From assembly GCA_963726795.1 (NCBI GenBank), contig CAVSDD010000003.1:682001-746000 (forward strand): 64,000 nt of DNA, written 5' to 3'. The notes below the pieces were generated by a model. The model did no database searches. It saw only the letters and a list, made by a program, of their open reading frames with translations, and was not told the DNA's origin. The position numbers were made by a program, and so were the translations under genes. Shown here in pieces: positions 25,960 through 38,832 of this stretch. This DNA comes from Hyphomicrobium_A sp963726795. GTDB taxonomy: Bacteria > Pseudomonadota > Alphaproteobacteria > Rhizobiales > Hyphomicrobiaceae. Position 1 is the stretch's first letter. Every line of letters begins with the position of its first letter.

Positions 25960-26502
25960 ATGCGGAGCGTTAGCCGCCGATCGATAATCCGAGTTGCGTT
26001 GGCTTGCGCCGCGATGTCCATGCTCGTGGCGGGCTGCGGCAATTCCGGTTTCCATCCGCTCTATGCCACCTCGCCTCTCGTCGGCGGGGCCAACGTCGCG
26101 GCCAAGCTCGCGAGCCTCGAGATCGCGCCCATCCCGGGCCGCGTCGGCCAGCGCCTGCGCAACGAGATGATCTATCAATCGACGGGCGGCGGCGCGGAAG
26201 CGCTCAACCCGATATATCGCCTGGAGATCGCGATCACGGAATCGATCACCGCGACGCTCGTCCAGATCGACGGCAACTCGAGCGGCAGCATTTACAATCT
26301 CGGCGCCAAGTTCAAGCTCATCAGGATCGCCGATAAGTCGGTGGTGCTGCAGGGCGAGAGCAACGGGCGCATCATGTTTCAGCGCTTCGACTCCGTCTTC
26401 TCCAACGTGCGTGCACGCCACGACGCGGAGGATCGCGCCGCGAGCACCGTTGCCGACGATCTAAAGTCGCGCCTCGCCGCCTTCCTGTCGAACGCGGCTT
26501 GA
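25960..26502 (+). CDS. lptE: LPS assembly lipoprotein LptE
   Basis: Outer-membrane lipoprotein that plugs the LptD barrel during LPS export. Features are a signal peptide with lipobox LVAGC (about residue 26), then GFHPLYATSPLVGG and the alternating-strand region through SIYNLGAKFKLIRIADKSV. At 180 residues it is normal. It lies 20 bp after leuS and before holA, the invariant order in alphaproteobacteria and many other proteobacteria, which makes the call secure despite low sequence conservation. Confidence 0.88.
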   Translation: MRSVSRRSIIRVALACAAMSMLVAGCGNSGFHPLYATSPLVGGANVAAKLASLEIAPIPGRVGQRLRNEMIYQSTGGGAEALNPIYRLEIAITESITATLVQIDGNSSGSIYNLGAKFKLIRIADKSVVLQGESNGRIMFQRFDSVFSNVRARHDAEDRAASTVADDLKSRLAAFLSNAA

Positions 26503-26551
26503 GCCGTCGTCGCGAACTGCCGCTCCGTCCCTGTCTATTGGCCGATCTCCC

Positions 26552-27586
26552 ATGGTCGCCGTAAAGGCTCATCAAGCCGAAGCGTTTCTCAGACCCCCGG
26601 GACCAACCGTGCCGGCGGTGCTGTTCTATGGCACCGATGCCGGCCTCGTCAGCGAGCGCGCGGCAAAGCTCGCTCAGACGATCGCCGCGCGCGACAATCC
26701 ACCGGGCGAGATCATCCGCATCGAGGATGCCGATCTCGACGGCGATCCCGACCGCCTCGCCATCGAGCTGCAGACGATCCCCATGTTCGGCGGCTCCAAG
26801 GTCGTGCGCACCACCTCCGGGCGCCGCATCACGGCGGCGGCACTGGAGCCGTTCATCGCCGGCGACCGGCTCGCCGCCACGCTGATCGTCGAGGGCGGAA
26901 ACCTGCGCCCGACGGATTCGCTGCGCACGCTGTTTGAGAAGGCGGGGAAGGCCGCTGCCGTCGCCTGCTACCCCGACGAGGCACACGATCTCGAGACGCT
27001 GGTGCGCGACGCCTTGAAGAGCCACGGCCTCGCCATCGCGCCGGAGGCGCGCGACCTCCTGCTCACGCGCCTCGGCGCCGACCGCGCGCTGTCGCGCGGC
27101 GAGATCGACAAGCTCGCGCTCTACGCCGCCGGCAAGTCCGAGATCGACGTTGACGACGTGGAGGCGATCGTGGGCGACGCATCCCAGCAAACGATCGATC
27201 GCATCCTCGATGGCGCCGCGGGCGGCGACGCCAGCCGCGCCGTCTCGGAATACGCGCGCGCGCTGGCCGCCGGTGAAAGCGCGCAGATGATCATCGCCGC
27301 CGCGCAGCGCCACCTGGAGCGGCTGCACAAGATCCGCTCCGACATCGATCAGGGGCGCTCCTTCGAGGACGCCGTCCGCCAGATCCGGCCGGCCATTCAC
27401 TTCAAGCAGAAGGACGCCATCGGCCTGCAATGCCGCCTATGGTCCACGGCGCGGCTGTCGGAGGCGCTCGCGCGTGCTTCGGCCGCGGCGAAGGCCGCGC
27501 GTCTGTCGGGGCCGCTGGAGGACGCCATCGCCGAGGAGCTGCTGATCGGGCTCGCCGGCGCCGCACGACCGGCGAACGCGCGTTGA
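26552..27586 (+). CDS. holA: DNA polymerase III subunit delta
   Basis: Clamp-loader delta subunit that opens the beta clamp. The AAA-like N-terminal domain starts AVLFYGTDAGLVSERAAKLA and lacks a working P-loop, as expected for HolA. Then come LAIELQTIPMFGGSKVVRT and the C-terminal collar helices (LERLHKIRSDIDQG, LLIGLAG). It has 344 residues, about family length, and sits 49 bp after lptE in the leuS-lptE-holA group. Confidence 0.92.
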   Translation: MVAVKAHQAEAFLRPPGPTVPAVLFYGTDAGLVSERAAKLAQTIAARDNPPGEIIRIEDADLDGDPDRLAIELQTIPMFGGSKVVRTTSGRRITAAALEPFIAGDRLAATLIVEGGNLRPTDSLRTLFEKAGKAAAVACYPDEAHDLETLVRDALKSHGLAIAPEARDLLLTRLGADRALSRGEIDKLALYAAGKSEIDVDDVEAIVGDASQQTIDRILDGAAGGDASRAVSEYARALAAGESAQMIIAAAQRHLERLHKIRSDIDQGRSFEDAVRQIRPAIHFKQKDAIGLQCRLWSTARLSEALARASAAAKAARLSGPLEDAIAEELLIGLAGAARPANAR

Positions 27587-27653
27587 TCGCGGCCGCTTGC
27601 CCCCGTCCGCGCGCTGCCTATAGTGCGTCGCAATTCACGATTTGGGGGCTGCA

Positions 27654-28652
27654 ATGGCGGACACTCGCTACGATGTCGTCGGCATCGGCAATGCCATCGT
27701 CGACATCATCGGACGCTGCGACGATGCCTTCCTGACTAAGCACGACCTGCGCAAAGGCTTCATGCGTCTTGTCGATGCGCGCGAGGCCGAGCACCTCTAC
27801 GCCCTGATGCAGGGCGGGCTCGAGCGCTCGGGCGGCTCCGCCGCCAACACCATCGCCGGGCTCGCCTCGTTCGGCGCCAAGGCCGCCTTCATCGGCCGCG
27901 TGGCAGACGATGAGCTCGGCCAATCGTTCGCGCGCGATATCCGCGCCATCGGCGTCGCCTTCGACACGGCGGCCGCCACGAGCGGCGCACCGACCGCGCT
28001 GTGCATCATCTTCGTCACGCCCGACGGCGAGCGCACCATGAACACCTTCCTCGGCGCCAGCACGGAGCTGGGGCCCCGCGAGGTCGACGAGGCGCTCATC
28101 GCTTCGGCGCAGGTGACGTATCTGGAAGGCTACCTGTTCGACAAGCCGGAGGCGAAGGAAGCGTTCCACACCGCGGCGCGCATCGCGGCGAGGGCCGGGC
28201 GCAAGACGGCGCTGACGCTGTCGGATGCGTTCTGCGTCGATCGCCATCGCGACGACTTCCGCAAGCTCGTGCATCACGGCGTGGACATCCTGTTCGCCAA
28301 CGAGAAGGAGATCACGGCGCTGTACGAGGTGAATCGCTTCGAGGACGCCGTGACCGCCGTGCGCCGCGACTGTGAGATCGCGGTGCTGACGCGCTCCGAG
28401 CTTGGCTCGCTGATCGTGACCGACCGCGCGACGATCGACATCCGGCCCGAGCCGGTCGCGAAAGTGGTCGACGTGACGGGGGCCGGCGATCTCTACGCCG
28501 CGGGGTTCCTCTACGGCTTCACCCGCTCGCTTTCGCTTGCCGACTGCGGACGGCTTGGAAGCCTCGCCGCAGCCGAGGTGATCGGGCACATCGGCGCGCG
28601 GCCTGAGCAGCCCTTACGCCAGCTTGCGCGCGCCGAAGGCCTCGTCCGCTGA
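27654..28652 (+). CDS. PfkB family sugar/nucleoside kinase, adenosine-kinase-like
   Basis: Cytoplasmic ribokinase-fold enzyme. It opens with DVVGIGNAIVDIIGRCDDAF, has GGSAANTIAGLASFG and ends with the catalytic signature DVTGAGDLYAAGFLYG, whose Asp is the base. The overall pattern (NTFLGASTELGPREV) fits alphaproteobacterial adenosine-kinase-like proteins, but substrate specificity is inferred. ATG 27654 follows a GGGGG run and gives 332 residues. A weak TTGCCC...TATAGT pair lies in the 67 bp after holA. Confidence 0.88.
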   Translation: MADTRYDVVGIGNAIVDIIGRCDDAFLTKHDLRKGFMRLVDAREAEHLYALMQGGLERSGGSAANTIAGLASFGAKAAFIGRVADDELGQSFARDIRAIGVAFDTAAATSGAPTALCIIFVTPDGERTMNTFLGASTELGPREVDEALIASAQVTYLEGYLFDKPEAKEAFHTAARIAARAGRKTALTLSDAFCVDRHRDDFRKLVHHGVDILFANEKEITALYEVNRFEDAVTAVRRDCEIAVLTRSELGSLIVTDRATIDIRPEPVAKVVDVTGAGDLYAAGFLYGFTRSLSLADCGRLGSLAAAEVIGHIGARPEQPLRQLARAEGLVR

Positions 28653-28830
28653 GCCCGGGCACGACGCCCGCATGGCATCGTTGAGTGCGCGATACACCTC
28701 TTCGGAGGCATTTTCGCCACAACAACGGCTCATTGCACGGACTAGCTCCTACAAGGCATTTATTCTCCCTGGTAAGCCCACGGCGGATCAACAAAATCCA
28801 AAACCAACGAATCGTGGCACGGGACCTTAG

Positions 28831-29373
28831 ATGCAAACGGCCAGCGCACGTTACGGGCGGCCCAAGGGCACCGGACTAGACGACCGCCAGCGGCTCGCGA
28901 GCATCGCCGCCGCCATCGTGGCAAACCCCAAGCTCAAGCCGACGACGGTGATCCGCTCCCTCGGGGTAGAGGATCCTTCGACCATCCGGCGCCTGCGCGA
29001 CAAGTTCACCTCGGAGCAGGGCAAGCTGCTGGCGGAGGCGCGCCGCGCCGCTCGCGCCAAGACGGCGGCCGTGCAGCGCGAGCCCGCGCGAACGGCAAGA
29101 TCGGCCGAGCCACGCGCCGGCGCACATACCGCCGTAGCGAAATCGAGTACCTCTGCGTCTCTCTCGATTGTCCCGCAGAGTTCCCTGCTCGTCGGTTGCT
29201 TCGACCTGGGCGTGTGTGCCGTGAAAGCGGCCGTGGAGAACCAATCCATCATGGCCGAGTATTGGTTGCGCCTGTCGCCCGTCTCGATGGCGTTGCGAGG
29301 ACAGCTCGTTCTCAACGCGGTCGCGGTTGCGATGTACACGCGGAGCCAAGGCCGCAAAGCCTGCCTCAACTGA
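28831..29373 (+). CDS. Hypothetical protein with N-terminal HTH-like segment
   Basis: 180-residue protein, not recognised. Residues 1-60 (RLASIAAAIVANPKLKP, then TTVIRSLGVEDPSTIRRLR) look like a small helical DNA-binding domain. A basic Ala/Arg linker of about 50 residues follows, then a hydrophobic helical C-terminus (VKAAVENQSIMAEYWLRLSP) that faintly resembles phasins. It stands alone between the kinase and coaA. The terminator at 29410 closes it. The 178 bp before it show no clear promoter. Confidence 0.55.
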   Translation: MQTASARYGRPKGTGLDDRQRLASIAAAIVANPKLKPTTVIRSLGVEDPSTIRRLRDKFTSEQGKLLAEARRAARAKTAAVQREPARTARSAEPRAGAHTAVAKSSTSASLSIVPQSSLLVGCFDLGVCAVKAAVENQSIMAEYWLRLSPVSMALRGQLVLNAVAVAMYTRSQGRKACLN

Positions 29374-29409
29374 ATACCCTGACCCGCTGAGCACTAGCGC
29401 GTCACTATG

Positions 29410-29438
29410 GGCCGCCTCCCCAAGGGCGGCCTCTTTTT
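29410..29438 (+). terminator. Rho-independent terminator, rightward
   Basis: A stem GGCCGCC / GGCGGCC with an 8-base loop is followed by CTCTTTTTT. It lies between the convergent ends of the hypothetical gene (29373) and coaA (29458), on the side of the rightward gene. Confidence 0.8.
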
Positions 29439-29457
29439 TGGCGAGCGCTCTTGTCGC

Positions 29458-30411
29458 TCACAGCTTGCGCAGCGCCACGGACTCGACGTGGTGATCGGCT
29501 TCCTTGCGCAGGATCAGGCGCGCGCGCTGCCGCGTCGGCAGGATGTTCTCTTCGAGGTTCTTCAAATTGATCGTGCGCCAGATCGCGAGCGCGCGCTCGC
29601 GCGCGTCTTCCGGCGACAGCTTTGCGTACTGATGGAAGTAGGCGGCAGGATCGCGGAAGGCGGTAGTGCGCAGGCGCATGAAGCGCGTGACATACCAGTC
29701 CTCGATGATCTCCGGCTCGGCGTCGAGATAGATCGAGAAGTCGAAGAAATCCGAGACGAACGGGATGGCCTCGCCGCCACGCGGCATGCGCGCCGGCTGC
29801 AGCACGTTGAGGCCTTCGACGATGAGGATGTCGGGCGATCGAACGACGGTGCGCTGGTCGGGCAGGATGTCGTAGTGGAAGTGCGAGTAGACCGGCGCCT
29901 CGACCGCGGCCACGCCCGACTTCACGTCGGCGAGGAAGTTCAGCAGCCGCGCGGTGTCGAAGCTCTCGGGGAAGCCCTTGCGGTTCATGAGCTGGCGCTG
30001 CTCGAGCTCCACGTTGGGAAACAGGAAGCCGTCGGTCGTCATCAGGTCGACGCGCGGGTGATCGGGCCAGCGCGCCAGCAGCGCCTTCAGGACGCGCGCG
30101 GTGGTGCTCTTGCCGACGGCGACCGACCCGCCGACACCGATTATGAAAGGCACCTTGCCGTCGGTGCGGCCGAGGAACTTCGACGTCACCGAATGCAGCT
30201 GTTGCGCGGCGGCCACGTAGAGATTCAAGAGCCGCGACATCGGCAGGTAGATCTGCTCCACCTCCTCGACCGAGAGCTCCTCGATCAGACCCGAGAGCTG
30301 CTCGAGCTCGCTCTCCTCGAGCGTCATCGGCGTGTCGGCGCGCAGGCGCGCCCACTCGGCGCGGGTGAACACGCGGTAGGGTGAGTATTGCAGGTTGGCG
30401 GGATAGGACAT
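29458..30411 (-). CDS. coaA: Pantothenate kinase type I (CoaA)
   Basis: Phosphorylates pantothenate, the first step of coenzyme A synthesis. The P-loop reads GVGGSVAVGKSTTARVL; LMTTDGFLFPN and FFDFSIYLDA are family motifs. At 317 residues the length matches E. coli CoaA. It follows hisE on the same strand, 30 bp apart. hisE-coaA adjacency is the end of the long histidine cluster in many alphaproteobacteria. Confidence 0.96.
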   Translation of the reverse strand: MSYPANLQYSPYRVFTRAEWARLRADTPMTLEESELEQLSGLIEELSVEEVEQIYLPMSRLLNLYVAAAQQLHSVTSKFLGRTDGKVPFIIGVGGSVAVGKSTTARVLKALLARWPDHPRVDLMTTDGFLFPNVELEQRQLMNRKGFPESFDTARLLNFLADVKSGVAAVEAPVYSHFHYDILPDQRTVVRSPDILIVEGLNVLQPARMPRGGEAIPFVSDFFDFSIYLDAEPEIIEDWYVTRFMRLRTTAFRDPAAYFHQYAKLSPEDARERALAIWRTINLKNLEENILPTRQRARLILRKEADHHVESVALRKL

Positions 30412-30441
30412 CGCGGACGCCGGACGTTTGGGCTCAGACTA

Positions 30442-30765
30442 TCAGCGCTTGCCGCGGTCGGCCTTTTCTTTAAGGCCCGAGGTGCCCGTGCGCGCCGCAA
30501 GCACCGCGAGCACGTCGGCGATGGCAACCTCGCGCGATTCCAGCAGCACCAGCAGATGGTAGAGCAGGTCGGCCGCCTCTTCCTTTAGACGTTCGGCGCT
30601 CTCGCCTGCACCGGCCATCACCGTCTCGACCGCTTCCTCGCCAAGCTTCTTGGCGCACTTGGCCGGCCCGGCCTCCAGGAGCTGGCGCGTATAGGAAGCG
30701 TCGGCAGCGGCGGCGCGGCGGGCGTGGATGGTCGCCGCGAGTTGCACCAGCACGTCGTTGCTCAT
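30442..30765 (-). CDS. hisE: Phosphoribosyl-ATP diphosphatase (HisE)
   Basis: Second step of histidine synthesis, hydrolysing PR-ATP to PR-AMP. It is an all-alpha MazG-like enzyme with the metal-binding KKLGEEAVETVMA and EEAADLLYHLLVLLESR. It has 107 residues, normal. The other his genes usually upstream (hisB-H-A-F) are absent; parB lies upstream instead, so hisE-coaA is detached from that cluster here. Confidence 0.93.
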   Translation of the reverse strand: MSNDVLVQLAATIHARRAAAADASYTRQLLEAGPAKCAKKLGEEAVETVMAGAGESAERLKEEAADLLYHLLVLLESREVAIADVLAVLAARTGTSGLKEKADRGKR

Positions 30766-30854
30766 GGCTAAACCTCAAGCGCGCACAATGGCTTGTCGCT
30801 GCTCACGGCCATGCCGCAAGCCAGGCGCGCCGTCAAGCGCGGTGAGGCAAAAGC

Positions 30855-31745
30855 TTAGCTGCTGGCGCCGTGCACGAGCCGCATGCGGATGTAGTCGAGC
30901 TGGTCGAAGTTGCCGAACTTGATGACGAGATTGCCGCTCTCGCCGGAGCCGCGCTTGATCTCGACCTTGAGGCCCAGCAGCGAGGACAGCTCCTTCTCGA
31001 AGGCGCGTGTGTCGGCGTCCTTATCGCGCGGACTGCGTCCGCCGCCGGAGGTATCGGTCTCGGTTGCACCGCCGTCCTGCACCAGCGCCTCGACCTCGCG
31101 CACGTTGAGGCTCTCGTTGACGATGCGCAGCGCGAGCACCTCGGCATCGTCGCGCCCGACCAGTGCGCGCGCGTGGCCCGCCGTCAGCCGGCCGTCCTGC
31201 ACCATAGCCTGCACGCTCGCCGGCAGCTTCAGCAGGCGCAGCGTGTTGGCGACGTGGCTGCGGCTCTTGCCGATGATCTCGGACAGCGCCTCCTGGCTGT
31301 AGGCGAAACGCTCGATCAGATCGCGATAGCCGGTCGCCTCCTCGATGGCGTTGAGGTCGGCACGCTGCACGTTCTCGATGATGGCGAGCTCGAGGACTTC
31401 CTTGTCGTTCAAGTCGCGCACGATGACCGGCACGGTGTGCAGCCCGGCCTTCTGCGCCGCGCGCCAGCGCCGCTCGCCGGCGACGATCTCGTAGCCGCCG
31501 GTCGACGCGGGCGCACGATGATCGGCTGCACGAGGCCCTTGGCTCGGATCGATTTCGGCAAGCTCGGCCAGCTCGTCGTCGCGGAAGTCCTTGCGCGGGT
31601 TCAAGCGCGCCCGGCTTCACATCCGAAATCGGAACGCAGGCGCTGCTCGCCCTCCGGCGGCAGCATGCGGCTGGCCCGGCACCGGCTCCCCGATCAGCGA
31701 AGCGAGCCCGCGACCAAGACGGCTTTTCTGCAATGGTGCGTTCAT
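30855..31745 (-). CDS. parB: Chromosome partitioning protein ParB (frame changes)
   Basis: CTPase clamp that loads at parS and organises the origin region. It starts MNAPLQKSRLGRGLASLIGE (ATG 31745). The clamp motif GGYEIVAGERRWRAAQKAG, the HTH region GKSRSHVANTLRLLKLP and the C-terminal dimer domain FDQLDYIRMRLVHG follow. Frames switch near 31660 and 31620. Between 31500 and 31560 an extra A and a missing base cancel out, scrambling the expected SIRAKGLVQPIIVR stretch. Total length of about 296 codons is normal. parA is upstream, and two parS sites lie 1.5 and 3.5 kb away. Confidence 0.92.
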
Positions 31746-31764
31746 GGGTGTTCGGGCCTTTCTG

Positions 31765-32591
31765 TCATCGTTCAGGCGGCTTTGTGCTGCGCGTCTCGCG
31801 CTCGATGATCTCGGTGGCGAGCTTGATGTAGGCCTGGCTGCCGGCGCAGTCGAAATCGTAGAGCAGGATCGGCTTGCCGTGCGAGGGCGCCTCGGCGACG
31901 CGCGTGTTGCGCGGAATGATGGTCTCGTAGACCTTCGGCCCGAAGAAGGCGCGCACGTTCGTCGGCGACCTCGCGCGACAGCGAGGTGCGCGCGTCGTGC
32001 ATGGTCAGCACCACGCCCTGGATCTCCAGGCGCGGATTGAGCGTGGCACGGATCTGGTCGATCGTCTCCTTGAGCTGCGAGATGCCTTCCAGCGCGAAGA
32101 ACTCGCACTGCACCGGCACCAGCACCGCGTTGGCGGCCGCCATCGCGTTGAGCGTCAGCAGGTTCAGCGACGGCGGGCAGTCGATCAGGACGTAGTTGAA
32201 GCCCTGGTCAGCGCGCCTGCGCTGATGCGCGACCAGCGCCGCCATCGCATCGCGCAGCCGATAAGGCGCGATTGGTTGTCGGTCAGCTCGACGTCGAGCC
32301 CGACGAGATCGGCGTTCGCCGGCACGACGACGAGGCCCGGAACCGCGGTCGGCAGCGCCGCCTCGAGCAGCTGGCACGTCGCCGATCAGCACGTCGTAGG
32401 TCGTAGCGTGCGCGGCCTTCGGCGGCGATGCCGAGACCGGTCGAGGCGTTGCCCTGCGGATCGAGGTCGATGACCAGCACGCGCTCGCCGATCGGCGGCC
32501 AGCGCCGTGCCGAGATTGATCGCCGTCGTCGTTTTGCCGACGCCGCCCTTCTGGTTGGCGACCGCCAAGTACGCGGCTCGCCAGCTACCAT
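31765..32591 (-). CDS. parA: Chromosome partitioning ATPase ParA (frame changes)
   Basis: Walker-type ATPase that moves ParB-parS complexes. Pieces in order: AVANQKGGVGKTTTAINLGT (deviant Walker A), GERVLVIDLDPQGNASTGLG, FNYVLIDCPPSLNLLTLNAM, VLVPVQCEFFALEGISQLKE and the C-terminus GSQAYIKLATEIIERE. Switches near 32575, 32505, 32370, 32270 and 31960 are mostly single extra bases (for example CTTGG for CTGG). Length, about 275 codons, is normal. The start is taken as ATG 32591, directly after the rsmG stop. It is probably coupled to parB. Confidence 0.9.
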
Positions 32592-32598
32592 GTCGCGC

Positions 32599-33268
32599 TC
32601 ATCGCGAATGACCCTCCGTCTTGGCGTTCAACGCGCGGATTACGGCGATTCGACCGCTGGCGTCCGTCAGGCTCGGCGTCAGCTCAGCGCTCGAACATCC
32701 CAGAGCTTGCGCGCCGCCTCGACCTCGGCTTCCGCCTCGCGGCCCTTGAGAAACAGGCCCATTGTGTGGTCGGAAAAGAAGGGCGCGGATAGATCGAGGA
32801 GCCGCGGCAAGCGGTGCCAACGCGCGCGCCGTGACGACATCCACAGGGCCAAGCTTAGCTTGAGTCGCGCTTTTTCGATTCGCTCCGCCGGATGTCCACA
32901 GCGACGCCGGTCTTGCGCGCAACCTCGCGCGAGAAAAGCAGCCTTGCGGGTGTCGCTTTCGATCAGGGTCACGCGGCTGGAACCGCGATCGGCGAGCAGG
33001 ATCGCGAGGACGAGGCCGGGAAAGCCCGCGCCGGAGCCGAGGTCGAGCCAGCGCTCGGCAGCGGGCGGGGCAAGCGCCAGGAGCTGGGCCGAATCGGCGA
33101 AGTGGCGATGCCAGACGTCGTCGAGTGTGCTGGGGGCGACCAGGTTGATGGTCTTCTGCCACAGCCGCAGCAGGGCCGCGTAGGTCTCGAGCCGCTCCAC
33201 CGTTTCACGTGAAACGGAAAAGGTGCGCGCGAAGTCGTCCGGCGTCGCAATGAGCGCCGCGGACTTCA

Positions 33269-33269
<1 letters not shown>
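32599..33269 (-). CDS. rsmG: 16S rRNA (guanine(527)-N7)-methyltransferase RsmG (frame changes)
   Basis: Methylates G527 of 16S rRNA. It starts MKSAALIATPDDFARTFSVS, then has WLDLGSGAGFPGLVLAILLA (SAM site), TLIESDTRKAAFL, LDLSAPFFSDHTMGLFLKGR and the end SLTDASGRIAVIRALN. The middle (32830-32940) and the last 30 residues are frame-shifted. The ATG shares one base with the mnmG stop (TGATG). The codons for VSRET contain a complete parS site. Length is near normal after correction. Confidence 0.92.
33202..33215. promoter_or_regulatory. parS site inside rsmG
   Basis: Perfect palindrome GTTTCACGTGAAAC, the ParB-binding consensus, extended by matching flanks to CCGTTTCACGTGAAACGG (33200-33217). 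It encodes part of VSRET in RsmG. It lies 1.5 kb upstream of parB. Confidence 0.9.
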
Positions 33270-35145
<1,876 letters not shown>

Positions 35146-35228
35146 CGGCCAGGTCCGGTGTTCCAATCGGGCTCTTCTACTCGCAGCCGGCGGCCGGGGT
35201 CAAAAGCGATCTGGGGGGTTAACGATCG

Positions 35229-35242
35229 GTTTCACGTGAAAC
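35229..35242. promoter_or_regulatory. parS site between mnmE and mnmG
   Basis: Perfect GTTTCACGTGAAAC in the roughly 106-bp spacer between the mnmE stop and the mnmG start. It is the second exact ParB consensus within 2.1 kb. Confidence 0.9.
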
Positions 35243-35251
35243 AACGGGCGC

Positions 35252-36604
35252 TTATTTGCCGATGCAGAAGCGGCCGAAGATCTCGCCCAGCACGTCCTCG
35301 ACATCGACCCGGCCGGTGATGCGCCCGAGCGCGTGCGCCGCCTGGCGGAGGTCTTCCGCACGCAGCTCAATGTCGGCGTGCAAACCCGGTATGTCGGTGT
35401 AACCGACATATACGCCTGCAAAGCCGCAATGCACGCGCGCAAATGCTCGCGGTAGCGGTCGCGGGTAATGGCCGGGGCCTCGCTTATCCCCACGCGGTCG
35501 CGCGCGATATCCCCGATGCGGCGGGTGAGGGCGTCTATGCCCGCGCCGGTCCTGGCGGAGACGGCCAGAGCATCCGGGACGCTGCGAGCACCGGGGACAT
35601 CCATTTTGTTGGCGACGGCGAGAAAAAGGTATCCCCGCGGCCCGCAAGCTCGGGCGGGGGAAGGACCGCATCGGGTGCGCCGGCGTCGCTCAGCCAGACG
35701 ACGAGGTCGGCGTCGCGTGCGTGTGCGAGCGTGCGGCGGATGCCTTCGCGCTCGATTGCGCCTTGCGGCTCGCGGATGCCGGCGGTGTCCGACACGATGA
35801 CGGGATATCCTGCGAGATCGAGCCGCACCTCGATGACGTCGCGCGTGGTGCCGGCTTCCTCCGAGACGATGGCCGCCTCGCGCCGCGCAAGCGCGTTCAA
35901 GAGGCTCGACTTGCCGACGTTGGGCGGGCCCGCCAGCACCACGCGGAAGCCGTCGCGCAGGATCTCGCCGCGGTTGCCGTCGTCGAGATGCTGGGCGATC
36001 GCCTCCTGCAATCGGCCGACGATGCCGCGCGCGAGCTCGCACGGCCTCGGCTGCCACGTCGGCCTCGTCGCTGAAGTCGATGACGGCCTCGACAAGCGCA
36101 CAGGCCCGGATCAGCTCGGCGCGCCAGCCCTCGTAGAGGTCGGACAGGGCGCCGCGCATCTGGCGCCAGCGCCTGGCGCCGCTGCGCGTCGGTCTCGGCG
36201 TCGATGAGATCGGCCAGGCCCTCGGCCTCGGCAAGGTCGAGCTTGCCGTTCATGAATGCGCGGCGCGCGAATTCGCCGGGCTCGGCCAAGCGGCATCCGG
36301 GCTGCCGGCCCAGCACGGCGAGTACCGCCTTGACGATGGCCGGCCCGCCGTGGAGGTGGAATTCGGCCATGTCCTCGCCGGTCTCGGTGCGCGGCGCCGC
36401 GAACCACAAGACCAGCGCCTCGTCGAGCGTCTCGCCGCCGGCCGGATCGCGCACACGGCGCAGCGCCGCCACGCGCTTCTTGGGACGCGGCGGCGCCAAC
36501 GCATCGATCACGTCGCCGGCGCGCCGGCCCGATACGCGCACGACCGCGACGCCCGCCCGCCCCGGCGCGCTCGACAGCGCGAAGATCGTCGGTGCCTCAT
36601 CCAT
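35252..36604 (-). CDS. mnmE: tRNA modification GTPase MnmE (frame changes)
   Basis: Partner of MnmG in U34 modification. The N-terminal folate-binding domain begins MDEAPTIFALSSAPGRAGVA; HLHGGPAIVKAV and GEFARRAFMNGKLDLAEAEG follow. The G domain has AGPPNVGKSSLLNAL and VSDTAGIRE, and NKMD is found in a neighbouring frame. The protein ends with the hallmark FCIGK, whose Cys is catalytic. Switches near 36170, 36040, 35620 and 35405 are explained by extra bases. Length of about 451 codons is normal. Confidence 0.94.
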
Positions 36605-36664
36605 GCTTTTGGACTACTCGTAGGAACGCGCGGCGTCCAATCTGTCGGGGCCGGCGGAGGCCTG

Positions 36665-38689
<2,025 letters not shown>

Positions 38690-38832
38690 AATCGCAAACG
38701 CGCCGCCCTGGCTTTATGCACCGGGCGCCAGACATTACGTTGGGGCTGCCCCGAATCGCTTTTGAGGCCCCCAAGGCGAAACCCTGAACCCCGTTCGTGG
38801 GTTTGCCTGACAACTCGATCGGAGACCCGTTG

